Origin: a virus
Length of the DNA: 39,806 nucleotides
Reading direction: 5' to 3' (one strand)
IMG/VR virus record: IMGVR_UViG_3300034374_002328
Coordinates: 1 to 39,806 of that record
Part shown: positions 31,395-39,806 of the stretch, piece after piece
How the letters are laid out: the number at the start of each line of letters is the position of its first letter
Position numbering within the stretch: the first letter of the stretch is position 1
Notes under the pieces: model-generated
Database searches by the model: none
What the model was told of the DNA's origin: nothing
The model's input: only the letters and a program-made list of their open reading frames with translations
Position numbers and translations under genes: made by a program

Positions 31395-33113
31395 ATGGCA
31401 TTAGTTAGAGAAATTACATACTTCAACTCTTTTATTATAAAGAAGACCGTAGAGTCTGGCCGTGGAAAGGCAAGCTGGCCTTCTCTACCTTGGAACCCAA
31501 ATGGATACCCAACATTTCCACTAGAGGTTTCAACTACAGATTCTGATGTTGAATATGATTGGTATGTTGAGGAATCTAGAATAAGAGGTGGATATAATAA
31601 TACACAAGTAGACTTAGGTGTAAAGGCATACATAACAGAAACAGAAGACACAGAGTTAGTCCTTGAGAATGGATTAATATACTCTGGATTATATAACTCT
31701 AGAACTGGAGTAAACGAAACAAATGTTTTTTCTACAGGGGAGAATATAACAAAAGAAGTAGACCCTAGATATGGAGGCATACAAAAGTTATATACGTCTG
31801 ACACAAACTTAATTATTTTTCAAGAGGACAAAGTTAGTAGTGCACTAATAGATAAGGATGCAATATATACGGCTGATGGAAACCCTGCACTTACAGCTAC
31901 TCAACTTGTTTTAGGTCAAATTAACCAATACTCAGGAGAGTACGGTATAAGTGATAATCCAGAATCATTTGCATTCAAAGGTTACAGAATGTATTTTTCT
32001 GACAAAAATAGAGGAGCAATAATGAGGCTTTCAAGAGATGGCCTTACTGAGATAAGTAGGTACGGTATGAGGGATTACTTCCGTGATACGTTAGCAAATA
32101 TTTCAGAATCTTTTGATGCTACCAGTGAGATTGTATTTTATTCGTTATCTCCAGTGTATCCTCCAGTTGGGCCTGGACAACCTACTCCTACAAGTACCGA
32201 TACTTGGGACATTGTAGGTGGAGTTAATGATAGCAGTGTATCTAAAATAGAGTTAGGTATGGCGACAAGTAGAGCATTTGGAGGGTTAAATGGAATCTAT
32301 GTAATTAGCATTACATCTATTAATACTACAAATAACACAGCAACAATAAAATTTAATCAAACGATTCAAACTGATAACTTTGCAAGCGTTGACTTGTATC
32401 TAATTAAATTTGTTAAAGATAAAGTTGTAGGTACATACGATAACTTTTACGATAAGTATGTGGTATCAATGCAGCAGACTGAACTAGAAACTTATGACAC
32501 CGCATCATTCAACGATAGCAATAACGGATGGACTAGTTTTTGGGACTACGACCCAAGCTTTGGTGGTACACTAAACAATATTTATTATACAACAAAAGGT
32601 GGTTCTATATGGAAACATTACGATGAAAGTGTAATTAATAATAGGGGGACTTTCTATGGAACTTACTACCCAACATCTGTTACGTTATCTTTCAACCCAA
32701 TGGTATCTGTATCTAAAAACTTTAATACAGTAAACTACGAAGGGACAAACGGTTGGCAGGCTGATTTCTTTTTATCAGACCCTACGGGAAACTTACAAGG
32801 TAATAACTATAAAGACGAATCGTCATTTATATACAGCTATGACGAAGGTTCTTATACTGAATCAGGGGTTACATACAGAGTTGGATTTAATATAAAAGAT
32901 AATAAATATTTTGCTAACTTAGTAAACAAAGGAGTTCAAGCTAACGGAAATAATACAATTGCATTTGGAATGCCAGGACAGGTTGTTCCAGGAGCAAGTA
33001 TGAGTGGAATAAAAGGATTTTTTGCTACAGTTAAATTAAGTACGGATAACACAACAGATTTAGGTGGTCCTAAAAACTTATTTGCAGTATCGTCTAACTT
33101 TGTTAAATCATAA
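31395..33113 (+). CDS. Large tail (nozzle-like) protein, C-terminal part, 572 aa
   Basis: The product contains RGGYNNTQVDLGVKAYITET, then GLIYSGLYNSRTGVNETNVF, and FQEDKVSSALIDKDAIYTAD, a block that, from family knowledge, I associate with the C-terminal half of a larger single protein in related phages. It also has KGYRMYFSDKNRGAIMRLSR and RYGMRDYFRDTL. Residues from about 240 on are beta-rich. The start MALVREITYF follows GGTATATATTT. It probably assembles with the 27703 product in the tail. A genuine split into two genes is more likely than a sequencing error (see findings). Confidence 0.75.
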   Translation: MALVREITYFNSFIIKKTVESGRGKASWPSLPWNPNGYPTFPLEVSTTDSDVEYDWYVEESRIRGGYNNTQVDLGVKAYITETEDTELVLENGLIYSGLYNSRTGVNETNVFSTGENITKEVDPRYGGIQKLYTSDTNLIIFQEDKVSSALIDKDAIYTADGNPALTATQLVLGQINQYSGEYGISDNPESFAFKGYRMYFSDKNRGAIMRLSRDGLTEISRYGMRDYFRDTLANISESFDATSEIVFYSLSPVYPPVGPGQPTPTSTDTWDIVGGVNDSSVSKIELGMATSRAFGGLNGIYVISITSINTTNNTATIKFNQTIQTDNFASVDLYLIKFVKDKVVGTYDNFYDKYVVSMQQTELETYDTASFNDSNNGWTSFWDYDPSFGGTLNNIYYTTKGGSIWKHYDESVINNRGTFYGTYYPTSVTLSFNPMVSVSKNFNTVNYEGTNGWQADFFLSDPTGNLQGNNYKDESSFIYSYDEGSYTESGVTYRVGFNIKDNKYFANLVNKGVQANGNNTIAFGMPGQVVPGASMSGIKGFFATVKLSTDNTTDLGGPKNLFAVSSNFVKS

Positions 33114-33117
33114 TCAA

Positions 33118-33564
33118 ATGGAATTAAAAAAAATAAACAAAGATGCTGAGCTATTACAAGAGCTTATAATAAACAACAAGGACATTGATGGATTTTATGG
33201 CGATGGGAAAAACATACCCGAAATAGCAGAGATTCCTATAAAACACGACTTTGCGGACCAAGTTTACCTAAGACAAATGACTATGGAAAAAGACCAAGTT
33301 GTTGTCGGAGCAATACATAACCACAAACACATTTGGTTTTTAATGAAAGGTAAGATAACCGTTAATGATAATGGTGAAATAATAGACCACATCGCCCCTT
33401 GTTATATGGTATCTGAGCCAGGCTCAAAAAGAATTATATATGCTCACGAGAATTCTATATTTGTAAACATTCATAAAAATCCATCTAACACTAAAGATAT
33501 AAAAAAATTAGAAAAAGAAATTGTATCAATGACGATGGGAGAGTTTAATAAAAAAAATAATTAA
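33118..33564 (+). CDS. Cupin-fold virion-region protein, 148 aa
   Basis: ATG 33118 is chosen; an earlier in-frame start overlaps the previous gene. Residues about 60-125 match a small cupin barrel: VVVGAIHNHKHIWFLMKGKI with His67, His69 and His71, then MVSEPGSKRIIYAHENSIFV with His110, and INIH-type His119 as a possible further ligand. Cupins of this type are often found among tail genes of phages. It could be a metal-binding tail protein or an enzyme; no substrate is suggested. The next gene follows after two bases. Confidence 0.75.
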   Translation: MELKKINKDAELLQELIINNKDIDGFYGDGKNIPEIAEIPIKHDFADQVYLRQMTMEKDQVVVGAIHNHKHIWFLMKGKITVNDNGEIIDHIAPCYMVSEPGSKRIIYAHENSIFVNIHKNPSNTKDIKKLEKEIVSMTMGEFNKKNN

Positions 33565-33566
33565 TT

Positions 33567-34247
33567 ATGACATTTATAGCAGTAGCAATCGGTGTTGGAG
33601 TAGCGGGCTCTATTGGAGGAGCTATTCATAAAAATAGAACAGCAAAAAGACAAGAAAAATCAGCTAGAAAAAATGCTGATTTAGCTAGAGCTAGAATAGC
33701 TTCTCTTGAGGCTAGTAGACAGGATATTATAAATCCATACGAAGCTATAACAGACTTGTCAGGTAACTTAAGCAACACATACAATAACCTAGGTGTTGCT
33801 ACTCAGGCTGCTGAAATGCAAATAGAGCAGACTGATATTGCTTTAGCTAATACGTTAGATACAATAAGAGCTACGGGTGGAGGTGCTGGAGGAGCCACTG
33901 CACTTGCACAGGCTGCATTACAGAGTAAGAAAGGAGTTTCTGCAAGTATAGAGGCACAAGAGTCAAAGAATGAACAACTAAGAGCACAAGGAGAGCAACA
34001 ACTACAACAGTTGGTTATGTCAGAACAACAAAGAGTCCAACAAGCGGATGCGGCAGGAAGGGCTTTTGTTTACGGAGAGCAAGAAAACAGAGAGATGATG
34101 GCGTTAGATAGAGCACAAGCAGACTTAAATAACGAAGTGGCTAGAAAACAGGCTGCTCAACAGGCAAAGTATCAAACAACTTCAGATATATTTGGAGGAA
34201 TTTCTGGGGCTGGATTTAATTTCGCTACTGCTGGTATTGGTGCTTAA
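33567..34247 (+). CDS. Internal virion / DNA-ejection protein, 226 aa
   Basis: Residues about 1-20 form a Gly/Val-rich hydrophobic segment (MTFIAVAIGVGVAGSIGGAI). A Lys/Arg/Ala-rich helix follows, and from about 110 the protein is a long Ala/Gln-rich helix (QGEQQLQQLVMSEQQRVQQA). This layout is typical of the small internal virion proteins of podoviruses that are released with DNA and form a channel through the envelope. The Gly-rich end (FGGISGAGFNFATAGIGA) may insert in membrane. The position before two large virion genes fits. Confidence 0.8.
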   Translation: MTFIAVAIGVGVAGSIGGAIHKNRTAKRQEKSARKNADLARARIASLEASRQDIINPYEAITDLSGNLSNTYNNLGVATQAAEMQIEQTDIALANTLDTIRATGGGAGGATALAQAALQSKKGVSASIEAQESKNEQLRAQGEQQLQQLVMSEQQRVQQADAAGRAFVYGEQENREMMALDRAQADLNNEVARKQAAQQAKYQTTSDIFGGISGAGFNFATAGIGA

Positions 34248-34264
34248 ATTTAATAATAAAAAAT

Positions 34265-36148
34265 ATGAACGATAACTATAGAACTGCAATAATAGAGGGT
34301 AGCAAGTCTTTAACTCCTGGAATGTCTGAAGGTATTGAGCAAGCTTTAGAGGCACAAAGGTTAGCTATAAAACAAGCCAACGCTAGAGAGGAAATTAATA
34401 GAAAAAATAAACTAAAGACAGAAATTGCTGTTCAAGAACAGATTGCTGGGATTGTAATTCCTAAAGAGTCAGCATATGGAGAGGTTGACGTTGCCAATCA
34501 AATGAAGGGATTGATAGCTACTCATACCGCAGATAAAGTTGCTATAGAACAAGGGACGGCTACTGAAGAACAAGTAAAGCGTTCAATTGCATATAGTAAT
34601 TATTTTAAAAATATGGGGCAAACATTTGGAACTATGTCTTATGTTATTGATGAATTTTTAAATATTAAAAATACTAAGGGCACTGATGGAAAATCAGAAG
34701 GGTCTATAGATTTAAGTAGTGTTGACCCAAGATTTAATGAGTTATTAAATATACAGGACCCAAACTCTACTGCTGAAGGGAAGGTTTCTATTGATGTAAG
34801 CTATAAGGATGGTAAAGTTCAAACATATCAAGTAGTTAAAAGTGAAAATATAAGAAAAATAAATAGAGAGCTTTACGAGTCTGAGACTAATCCTGAATTA
34901 AAAAAGAAATATTTAGATGAAAGCGGAGAAATATCCGATACATTTAAGTTATCTTACGATGAGATTCAAAGCTTTGTTGACAATAAAAATGGCAATATAT
35001 ACTTAACTGGCAATCAATTTGGTACAGTTCCAGGCGTTTCTCCTGTAAAAGATTATGCAATTAAAAACGAGATAATTGGAAAAGATGGTTCTCCAAACGC
35101 AGATTATATGTCACAAATCCCATTCCAAAGAACAATAACACAGGACGGTAGGCGTGTTGTTGTTGATGTTACACGACCAGAAGTAAACAAAATAGCAGGA
35201 GCTTTAAAATCAGAGTCTAATGCTTTAACTAGACTGATGTTTGGTGGTGGGGAAAATTCAGCGTATGCTTCTTTTGTCAAGGCTAACTTTGATAAGTTTG
35301 AGGGTAGTACTATTGATAAAGATGGGAGTATAATGGTTCCCTTACTTAAGAGAAACGAAGCTGGAGATTATGAGCTTGATGAGAATGGAAACTATATACC
35401 CGAAGATAGTCCTACAGAAATTGGTAGTAGTAGTTTAAGTGGGGGTAGATTTAATATGCGTACTGGAGTTGGGAATGAAAACTTAGGGATGACTAAGGAA
35501 GACTTTGACAAGGCAAATAGGTTCACTCAGGATGTTGCAATGATAAGCTTAAACTTAAATGGGGCAAGCAAGGAAAAAATAAATACAACAGCTACTAATG
35601 CAATAAATGCAGTTCCTGATACTACTGAGGAGGTTAGAGAACCAAATATAGCGGAGCTTAAGATTATGAGAAAAGAAGAAACAATAGAAGGTGTAGTTGA
35701 TAAACTAAAAGAATTTAATAAGATTATTGAACAACCAGCCTACTCAGGAAAGGTTGACCCTAATACATCGATAGAAAAAAGAGTTGAAATTGCAGGTGAT
35801 GCAGAGAAGAGAAGAAGTGAGGTTGATAAAATAAAACAAGAAGTTTATAATGTATTAAAGCCTGATATGCCAGAATCTTCAGTTAGGATTGAGCAAAAAG
35901 GAAACAAGTTTAAGCTTTACATAAAAGTTCCATATGACGTTCAATTTAAAGATTCAGGAGAGCCAAATGTTGTGTACTTACGAAGAGAAGTTAATGAAGT
36001 TCCTTTTGATATAGATGACATAAAAGGGATTGAAAAATACTTAATTGATAAAATGATTGGACTTGACCCTAAAGAGGTGTCTAAGAGATTCCCTAAAAAA
36101 GAAACCTCAAAAAAAGTAGAAATATCAAATTTAGCTAAAGGACTTTAA
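34265..36148 (+). CDS. Internal virion protein, 627 aa
   Basis: The product begins MNDNYRTAIIEGSKSLTPGM and has a helical, Ala/Gln/Lys-rich N-terminal region (EGIEQALEAQRLAIKQANAR). The middle is mixed and polar with many Asn and Gly, including GVSPVKDYAIKNEI; the C-terminal part is a beta/alpha domain (SVRIEQKGNKFKLYIKVPYD) and a basic end (FPKKETSKKVEISNLAKGL). Position and size match the second internal virion protein of podoviruses, ejected after infection. No enzymatic motif is visible. One base separates its stop from the next start. Confidence 0.65.
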   Translation: MNDNYRTAIIEGSKSLTPGMSEGIEQALEAQRLAIKQANAREEINRKNKLKTEIAVQEQIAGIVIPKESAYGEVDVANQMKGLIATHTADKVAIEQGTATEEQVKRSIAYSNYFKNMGQTFGTMSYVIDEFLNIKNTKGTDGKSEGSIDLSSVDPRFNELLNIQDPNSTAEGKVSIDVSYKDGKVQTYQVVKSENIRKINRELYESETNPELKKKYLDESGEISDTFKLSYDEIQSFVDNKNGNIYLTGNQFGTVPGVSPVKDYAIKNEIIGKDGSPNADYMSQIPFQRTITQDGRRVVVDVTRPEVNKIAGALKSESNALTRLMFGGGENSAYASFVKANFDKFEGSTIDKDGSIMVPLLKRNEAGDYELDENGNYIPEDSPTEIGSSSLSGGRFNMRTGVGNENLGMTKEDFDKANRFTQDVAMISLNLNGASKEKINTTATNAINAVPDTTEEVREPNIAELKIMRKEETIEGVVDKLKEFNKIIEQPAYSGKVDPNTSIEKRVEIAGDAEKRRSEVDKIKQEVYNVLKPDMPESSVRIEQKGNKFKLYIKVPYDVQFKDSGEPNVVYLRREVNEVPFDIDDIKGIEKYLIDKMIGLDPKEVSKRFPKKETSKKVEISNLAKGL

Positions 36149-36149
36149 T

Positions 36150-39100
36150 ATGAATGAAATAGAACTATTAGTAAGAGATTTATATGGTAAATATGCTCCA
36201 AATGATTTTTCAGAAGATAAAATATCTTATGTAAAAGAAAACTACGAAAACCCTGAAGATTTTGTAAGAGATTTCTACGGTAAGTATGCCCCTGAAGAAT
36301 ATAGCGAAGACAAAATGAAGTATATCAGGGATAATTATTTATCTACCACTACTACATCAGAAGAAGTATACTTGGGAAAGCCCGAAGCTGTTCAGGATGC
36401 TGCACCTGTGACAGCGGAAGAAGGGGCAGTAGGTACGGAATCAATATTGGAAGATGGTTTATTGGACTTTCCAATTGAAGGAAGCCTTAGTTTAGATAAC
36501 GAATTACAACCAGAATATCTTATAAACGACAAGAAGGTTAAAAGAAGTGATTTAAATGACAAACTATACGATTCTGATTTTATAGAGGAAATTCAAGACG
36601 GCAAGATTAATGTGTCGGTAAAGAATGACCCTAAAATTATGGACTTGCTTGAGAGACAAGTTAATTCTGGTAGTCAGTGGGGTGATAAAATAGAAGCATT
36701 CAATAGTGGACTTGCTACATTAGCTTCTGGAATTACTGGTGTTCAATCATATATAGAGGATGTAATTACAGAAATAACAGGATTAGAGCCTACAGGTATG
36801 GCTTTGATTCAAAAGGGAGCAAGAGACCAAGTATCTGAGTCTTTGGCTAAAAAAGCTGAAGAGTTAAGCAATCAACAAAGAGCGTATAAGGATGACTTTA
36901 TAGGTAGTATATCTGAAGGGAATATATTAGATGCTACGAATATTGGATTTAATACTGTAGCTAACTCAGCTCCGATGATGGTAGTTGCTGGGCTTACAGG
37001 AGGTGCAGGAGGTGTTTCTGGAGCTTTAACTAGTGCAGCAACAATGTCTGGAATTATGATACCAGCAGAATATGCAAGCACTAAGATATCTGAAGATGAA
37101 AAAATTAAAGAGTTGTCCGATGGGGACAAACTAACTAGAGCGTTCCTTAGAGGTGGCGCAGAAGGTGTGTTTGAAGGTCTTATGGGGCCTGTTGGGGCTA
37201 GGTCTTTTTCTTTATTTAAGGATGGGGTTAAAAACCTAGTTAAGACAGCAGCAAAAGAAGGTGGAGTTGGAGCAGCTAAAGAGGTTGCTGAAGGAATTGG
37301 TAAAAAAACTGCACTAGAAGTATTTAAGACGTTTGGTATAAGCACTGCTGGAGAGGGTGGCTCTGAAGCTTTAACATCATTGTCGCAAGACCTAACTGAT
37401 GACTACTTAGGTATTCAAAACCTGTCTGTGGAGGAATATATGAGAAACGCTGCTGAAGCTGGTGCTTTAGGTATATTTATGGGTGGAGTTACCACTGGTA
37501 CTTTAGGTGGTGCAGGTCAAGTTATGAGTTACTTGCCGTTAAGAAACCAAAAGGTTTACCAAGGTGCAAAAACAGAGGTTAGAGAGAAGCAAGAAAGCGG
37601 GGAGATAAATAATGAAGAAGCCAAGCAAATGGATGACGCTATTGAGTCAGCCAAAGTAGCATTGGATAAAACAGACCCAAGTCTTAGTGAAGATAATCAA
37701 GAAAGAGTTGCAAAGCTTATAGATGAGAGAGAAAAAATAAAACTAGAGATAGAAGGTCTTGACGAAAACCAAGTTCCTGTTCAAAATAAAAAGAACAGAA
37801 TAGATGAAATAAATAAAGAGATATCGGAAATAGGAATAGAAAAACCATCGACAGAGGAGGAGACTGGTGCCCCAATCACCCCAGAAGAATCAGCGAGTGT
37901 AGAGACTGCACCTGCGGAAGAAGTAGTAGGAGAAAGTGATAATAAGGAAGAAGTCAGCTACAATGGTATTTTTTCTGTTGAAACAACTGGACTGTCATCT
38001 ATAGATGATGTGGCTTTTTCTGACAAAGAAATGAAGAGTTATCATAAATACTATAAGGACAAAGAGTCCGAAATAGTTATGATGTCTCCTGATGAGTATT
38101 TAAAAAGAGTTAGAGAAGGGTTTGGAACTGATGTAGATGAAAATATACTAGAAGGCAAGCAAGAAAACATACAGTCAGGCATTGATAAAGGAGATAAGAT
38201 TGATATGCCATATATTTATTATGACGAAAATGGGAAAATGATTAGTCAAGAGGGTAGAAATAGAGCTACCTTAGCAAAGAAAAAGGGGGAAGAATTAATA
38301 CCAGTGGTTGTTCAGAAAAGACTATCTTTTGATGATAAAGTTGGAGATGCTCGAAATGAAATAGCTGATGCTGTAAAAAATGGAATTACAAACAAAGATG
38401 ATATATTCAACTTTATTCAGTCAAAATATGGACTGCATAGAGATAAGAGGGGTTTTATTGAAAGGAATGTAGATATAGATAAGGTTATAGCTACTAACAC
38501 TAAAAGCGAAACAGTATCAGAAACGGAACAACAGACAAGTGGTGCGGAATCCACCCCAGAAGAGCCAGTGAGTGTAGAGACTGCACCTGCGGAAGACGTA
38601 GAAGCTCCTTACGACATTGAAGAGTATAACAAGGCTATGGAAGAGGGCTTTGTTGATAATGATTTAATAGAAGAGTTAAAGGACGAGGAGATAAACAGAG
38701 CTTACGAGACGCAAGAGGCAGAGCGTCAGGCAGAGCAAACCCAACTGAATAGAGACGGAGAAGGAGGTCTTTTTAGTTTTTTAGCAGAAAATTTAGGTAG
38801 AATAAGACCTGAAGATTTTGATGCTTACGGAGATGCTAATTTAAGAAAGGGAGACAAATCTTTTTCTATTAAATTTTTATCTAAAAAAGCATTGCCTTTA
38901 GATATGAATGTTCAAGAGCTATCTGACATATATGGTTCAGAAATAACACCTCAAGACGCTATTGACTACATACTAGATAAGCAAGCTAATCCTGAAAAAT
39001 ATACAAAGTCTAAAACAAAATTAGAAGCACTAAACAAAGCTGCAAAAATAAAAGGAGCTACTGCTAGTGAGGCTTTTGATATATACAGTAATCTTGATGG

Positions 39101-39806
39101 TAGCGAAGCCTCTATGAAAGCTATTGATGACATTACAGGCACTGTTTTGTCAGACGAGCAAGCTATTATAATTAAAAATTATTTAAAACTAAAAGAAGAT
39201 GGGAAAAAGACCGACTCCAGAGCAAGTAAAAGCATACAACAGCCTGATGACGCTGCTACAGAAAGCGCAGAAACAACAAAAAAAGAAGTAGAAAAAGTAG
39301 CAAAAGAAGCAGGCGTTAAAGCTAAAAACATTAGAGGCTTATATGACGTAAACAGAAAAATGTTTGGTCAAAACAGAGTTAAGTCTTTGGCTAGCGCTAT
39401 TGTAATGGATAGAGCTATTGGTCAAATGGCTAAACGTGAAGGAGTACCGAAGTCTGAAATGTACGGTAAGATACAGTTTAAGAAGGGAGAGAAAGCACCA
39501 AGTGGAGCGTTAAAGCAAGAAGCACCTACATTTAAGTCTACTGCAAAAGAAGGACTAGACAAGCTACCTAATAACCCAATGACACCAGAAGCTTGGGTGA
39601 AACAAATAACAGAAAAGGGTGGTAAAGGAACATCACAAGAATTAGATTGGATTGGTCTTAATGATTACCTGAATGAGTGGAAGAAGGAGGATAAAGCTAA
39701 ATCTGTACCTAAAGAAGTAGTAGAACAGTATATTAATGACAATCAGATTGAGATTGTTGAGGTAACGAAGGGTGGCAGTGAAAAAGAATCGTTTGATAAA
39801 TTATTT
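36150..39806 (+). CDS. Giant polyvalent-type internal virion protein, partial (1219 codons, open at right edge)
   Basis: The frame runs without a stop from ATG 36150 to the window end, so the gene is incomplete here. Residues 1-62 are two tandem repeats with VRD.YGKYAP and SEDK. Residues about 271-311 form a long Gly/Ala-rich hydrophobic stretch (MMVVAGLTGGAGGVSGALTS). Residues about 390-570 are charged coiled-coil-like. Near 686-715 lies MPYIYYDENGKMISQEGRNR, resembling ParB-like or polyvalent-protein domains. Near 1144-1205, EAWVKQITEKGGKGTSQELD followed by WIGLNDYL matches the 'large polyvalent protein' domain I know from ejected phage proteins. Such proteins bring several activities into the cell at infection. 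The catalytic parts may lie beyond the edge. Confidence 0.75.
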   Translation, partial: MNEIELLVRDLYGKYAPNDFSEDKISYVKENYENPEDFVRDFYGKYAPEEYSEDKMKYIRDNYLSTTTTSEEVYLGKPEAVQDAAPVTAEEGAVGTESILEDGLLDFPIEGSLSLDNELQPEYLINDKKVKRSDLNDKLYDSDFIEEIQDGKINVSVKNDPKIMDLLERQVNSGSQWGDKIEAFNSGLATLASGITGVQSYIEDVITEITGLEPTGMALIQKGARDQVSESLAKKAEELSNQQRAYKDDFIGSISEGNILDATNIGFNTVANSAPMMVVAGLTGGAGGVSGALTSAATMSGIMIPAEYASTKISEDEKIKELSDGDKLTRAFLRGGAEGVFEGLMGPVGARSFSLFKDGVKNLVKTAAKEGGVGAAKEVAEGIGKKTALEVFKTFGISTAGEGGSEALTSLSQDLTDDYLGIQNLSVEEYMRNAAEAGALGIFMGGVTTGTLGGAGQVMSYLPLRNQKVYQGAKTEVREKQESGEINNEEAKQMDDAIESAKVALDKTDPSLSEDNQERVAKLIDEREKIKLEIEGLDENQVPVQNKKNRIDEINKEISEIGIEKPSTEEETGAPITPEESASVETAPAEEVVGESDNKEEVSYNGIFSVETTGLSSIDDVAFSDKEMKSYHKYYKDKESEIVMMSPDEYLKRVREGFGTDVDENILEGKQENIQSGIDKGDKIDMPYIYYDENGKMISQEGRNRATLAKKKGEELIPVVVQKRLSFDDKVGDARNEIADAVKNGITNKDDIFNFIQSKYGLHRDKRGFIERNVDIDKVIATNTKSETVSETEQQTSGAESTPEEPVSVETAPAEDVEAPYDIEEYNKAMEEGFVDNDLIEELKDEEINRAYETQEAERQAEQTQLNRDGEGGLFSFLAENLGRIRPEDFDAYGDANLRKGDKSFSIKFLSKKALPLDMNVQELSDIYGSEITPQDAIDYILDKQANPEKYTKSKTKLEALNKAAKIKGATASEAFDIYSNLDGSEASMKAIDDITGTVLSDEQAIIIKNYLKLKEDGKKTDSRASKSIQQPDDAATESAETTKKEVEKVAKEAGVKAKNIRGLYDVNRKMFGQNRVKSLASAIVMDRAIGQMAKREGVPKSEMYGKIQFKKGEKAPSGALKQEAPTFKSTAKEGLDKLPNNPMTPEAWVKQITEKGGKGTSQELDWIGLNDYLNEWKKEDKAKSVPKEVVEQYINDNQIEIVEVTKGGSEKESFDKLF
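36159..36341 (+). repeat. Tandem repeat at the N-terminus of the giant protein
   Basis: Two units of about 29-30 codons, each with VRD(L/F)YGKYAP, then SEDK and a Y-rich end (YVKENY; YIRDNY). They could be a docking or virion-entry module. Confidence 0.7.
37877..37921 (+). repeat. Internal direct repeat, copy 1
   Basis: This 45-base stretch matches 38552-38596 at 42 of 45 positions, with the last 27 bases identical. It encodes a PEES/PEEP-type linker with SVETAPAE, in the same frame in both copies. Confidence 0.8.
38552..38596 (+). repeat. Internal direct repeat, copy 2
   Basis: Second copy, about 675 bases downstream, in frame. The spacing is a multiple of three, so recombination between copies would delete 225 residues without breaking the frame. 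Confidence 0.8.

Noticed and set aside
31360-31400. Programmed frameshift joining the two tail ORFs at an A-run
   Set aside because: The frame of the second ORF is closed by TAA at 31374-31376, downstream of the A-run, so slippage there would end in a stop.
36872-37345. 157-codon minus-strand frame in the giant gene
   Set aside because: Antisense to the Gly/Ala-rich region of the 36150 gene, which naturally gives Pro/Ala-rich reverse frames.
1-39806. tRNA genes, CRISPR arrays, integrase or insertion sequences
   Set aside because: I looked through the gaps on both strands and saw no cloverleaf, no regularly spaced repeats and no recombinase or transposase motifs. A tRNA scan could still find a divergent one.

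Overview
The window is the early/late junction and most of the virion-gene block of a tailed bacteriophage, almost certainly a short-tailed (podovirus-type) phage of a Bacteroidetes host, probably flavobacterial. Reasons: the base composition is strongly AT-rich; start codons follow A/T-rich leaders without clear Shine-Dalgarno sites; the one good promoter has the Bacteroidetes -7 form TAnnTTTG (TATATTTG, 3358-3365); and the packaging/head/connector proteins look like those of crAss-like and related marine Bacteroidetes podoviruses. I see no integrase, host flank, tRNA, CRISPR array or insertion sequence.

Layout. (1) 15-2523, minus strand: six small genes read leftwards and continuing past the left edge, including an ArdC-type anti-restriction protein; GC-rich hairpins sit in three of the gaps. 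(2) 2524-3397: about 870 bases of non-coding divergent control region with a repeated palindrome, a plus-strand terminator-like hairpin and the TAnnTTTG promoter. (3) 3398-3829: an isolated gene with a C-terminal helix-turn-helix, followed by another hairpin. (4) 4003-5128: small, very basic proteins. (5) 5131-10373: tail fibre and appendage genes, with one fibre module present three times and split differently in its two loci. (6) 10433-12695: a chaperonin cassette, groEL then groES then a winged-helix-like gene, joined by one-base TAATG overlaps. (7) 12685-15889: more small virion-type or cargo-type proteins plus lysis genes (a 54-residue holin candidate overlapping an M15-type endolysin, a small HExxH protein, a holin-like membrane protein). 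(8) 15935-17223: small conserved genes, a possible double GroES-like protein and a small-terminase candidate. (9) 17225-27696: large terminase, portal, scaffold-like protein, major capsid protein with a strong terminator, head accessory protein and two connector proteins. (10) 27703-39806: a tail (nozzle-like) protein in two ORFs, a cupin, an ejection-type protein, a 627-residue virion protein and a giant polyvalent-type protein that is still open at the right edge.

How the parts work together (inference): the minus-strand operon would act early against host defence; the plus-strand regulator at 3398 may control the switch; the plus-strand block then makes heads, tails and lysis proteins. The phage-encoded GroEL/GroES would fold virion proteins, and the large last genes supply proteins ejected with the DNA.

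The most interesting points are the chaperonin cassette with a possible second, two-domain co-chaperonin nearby; an N-terminal peptide (MGYKTKSM-type) conserved at protein level but not at codon level between otherwise different small proteins, which could be a virion-targeting tag; the repeated wobble-compensated hairpins in the early operon; and the split fibre and tail genes.
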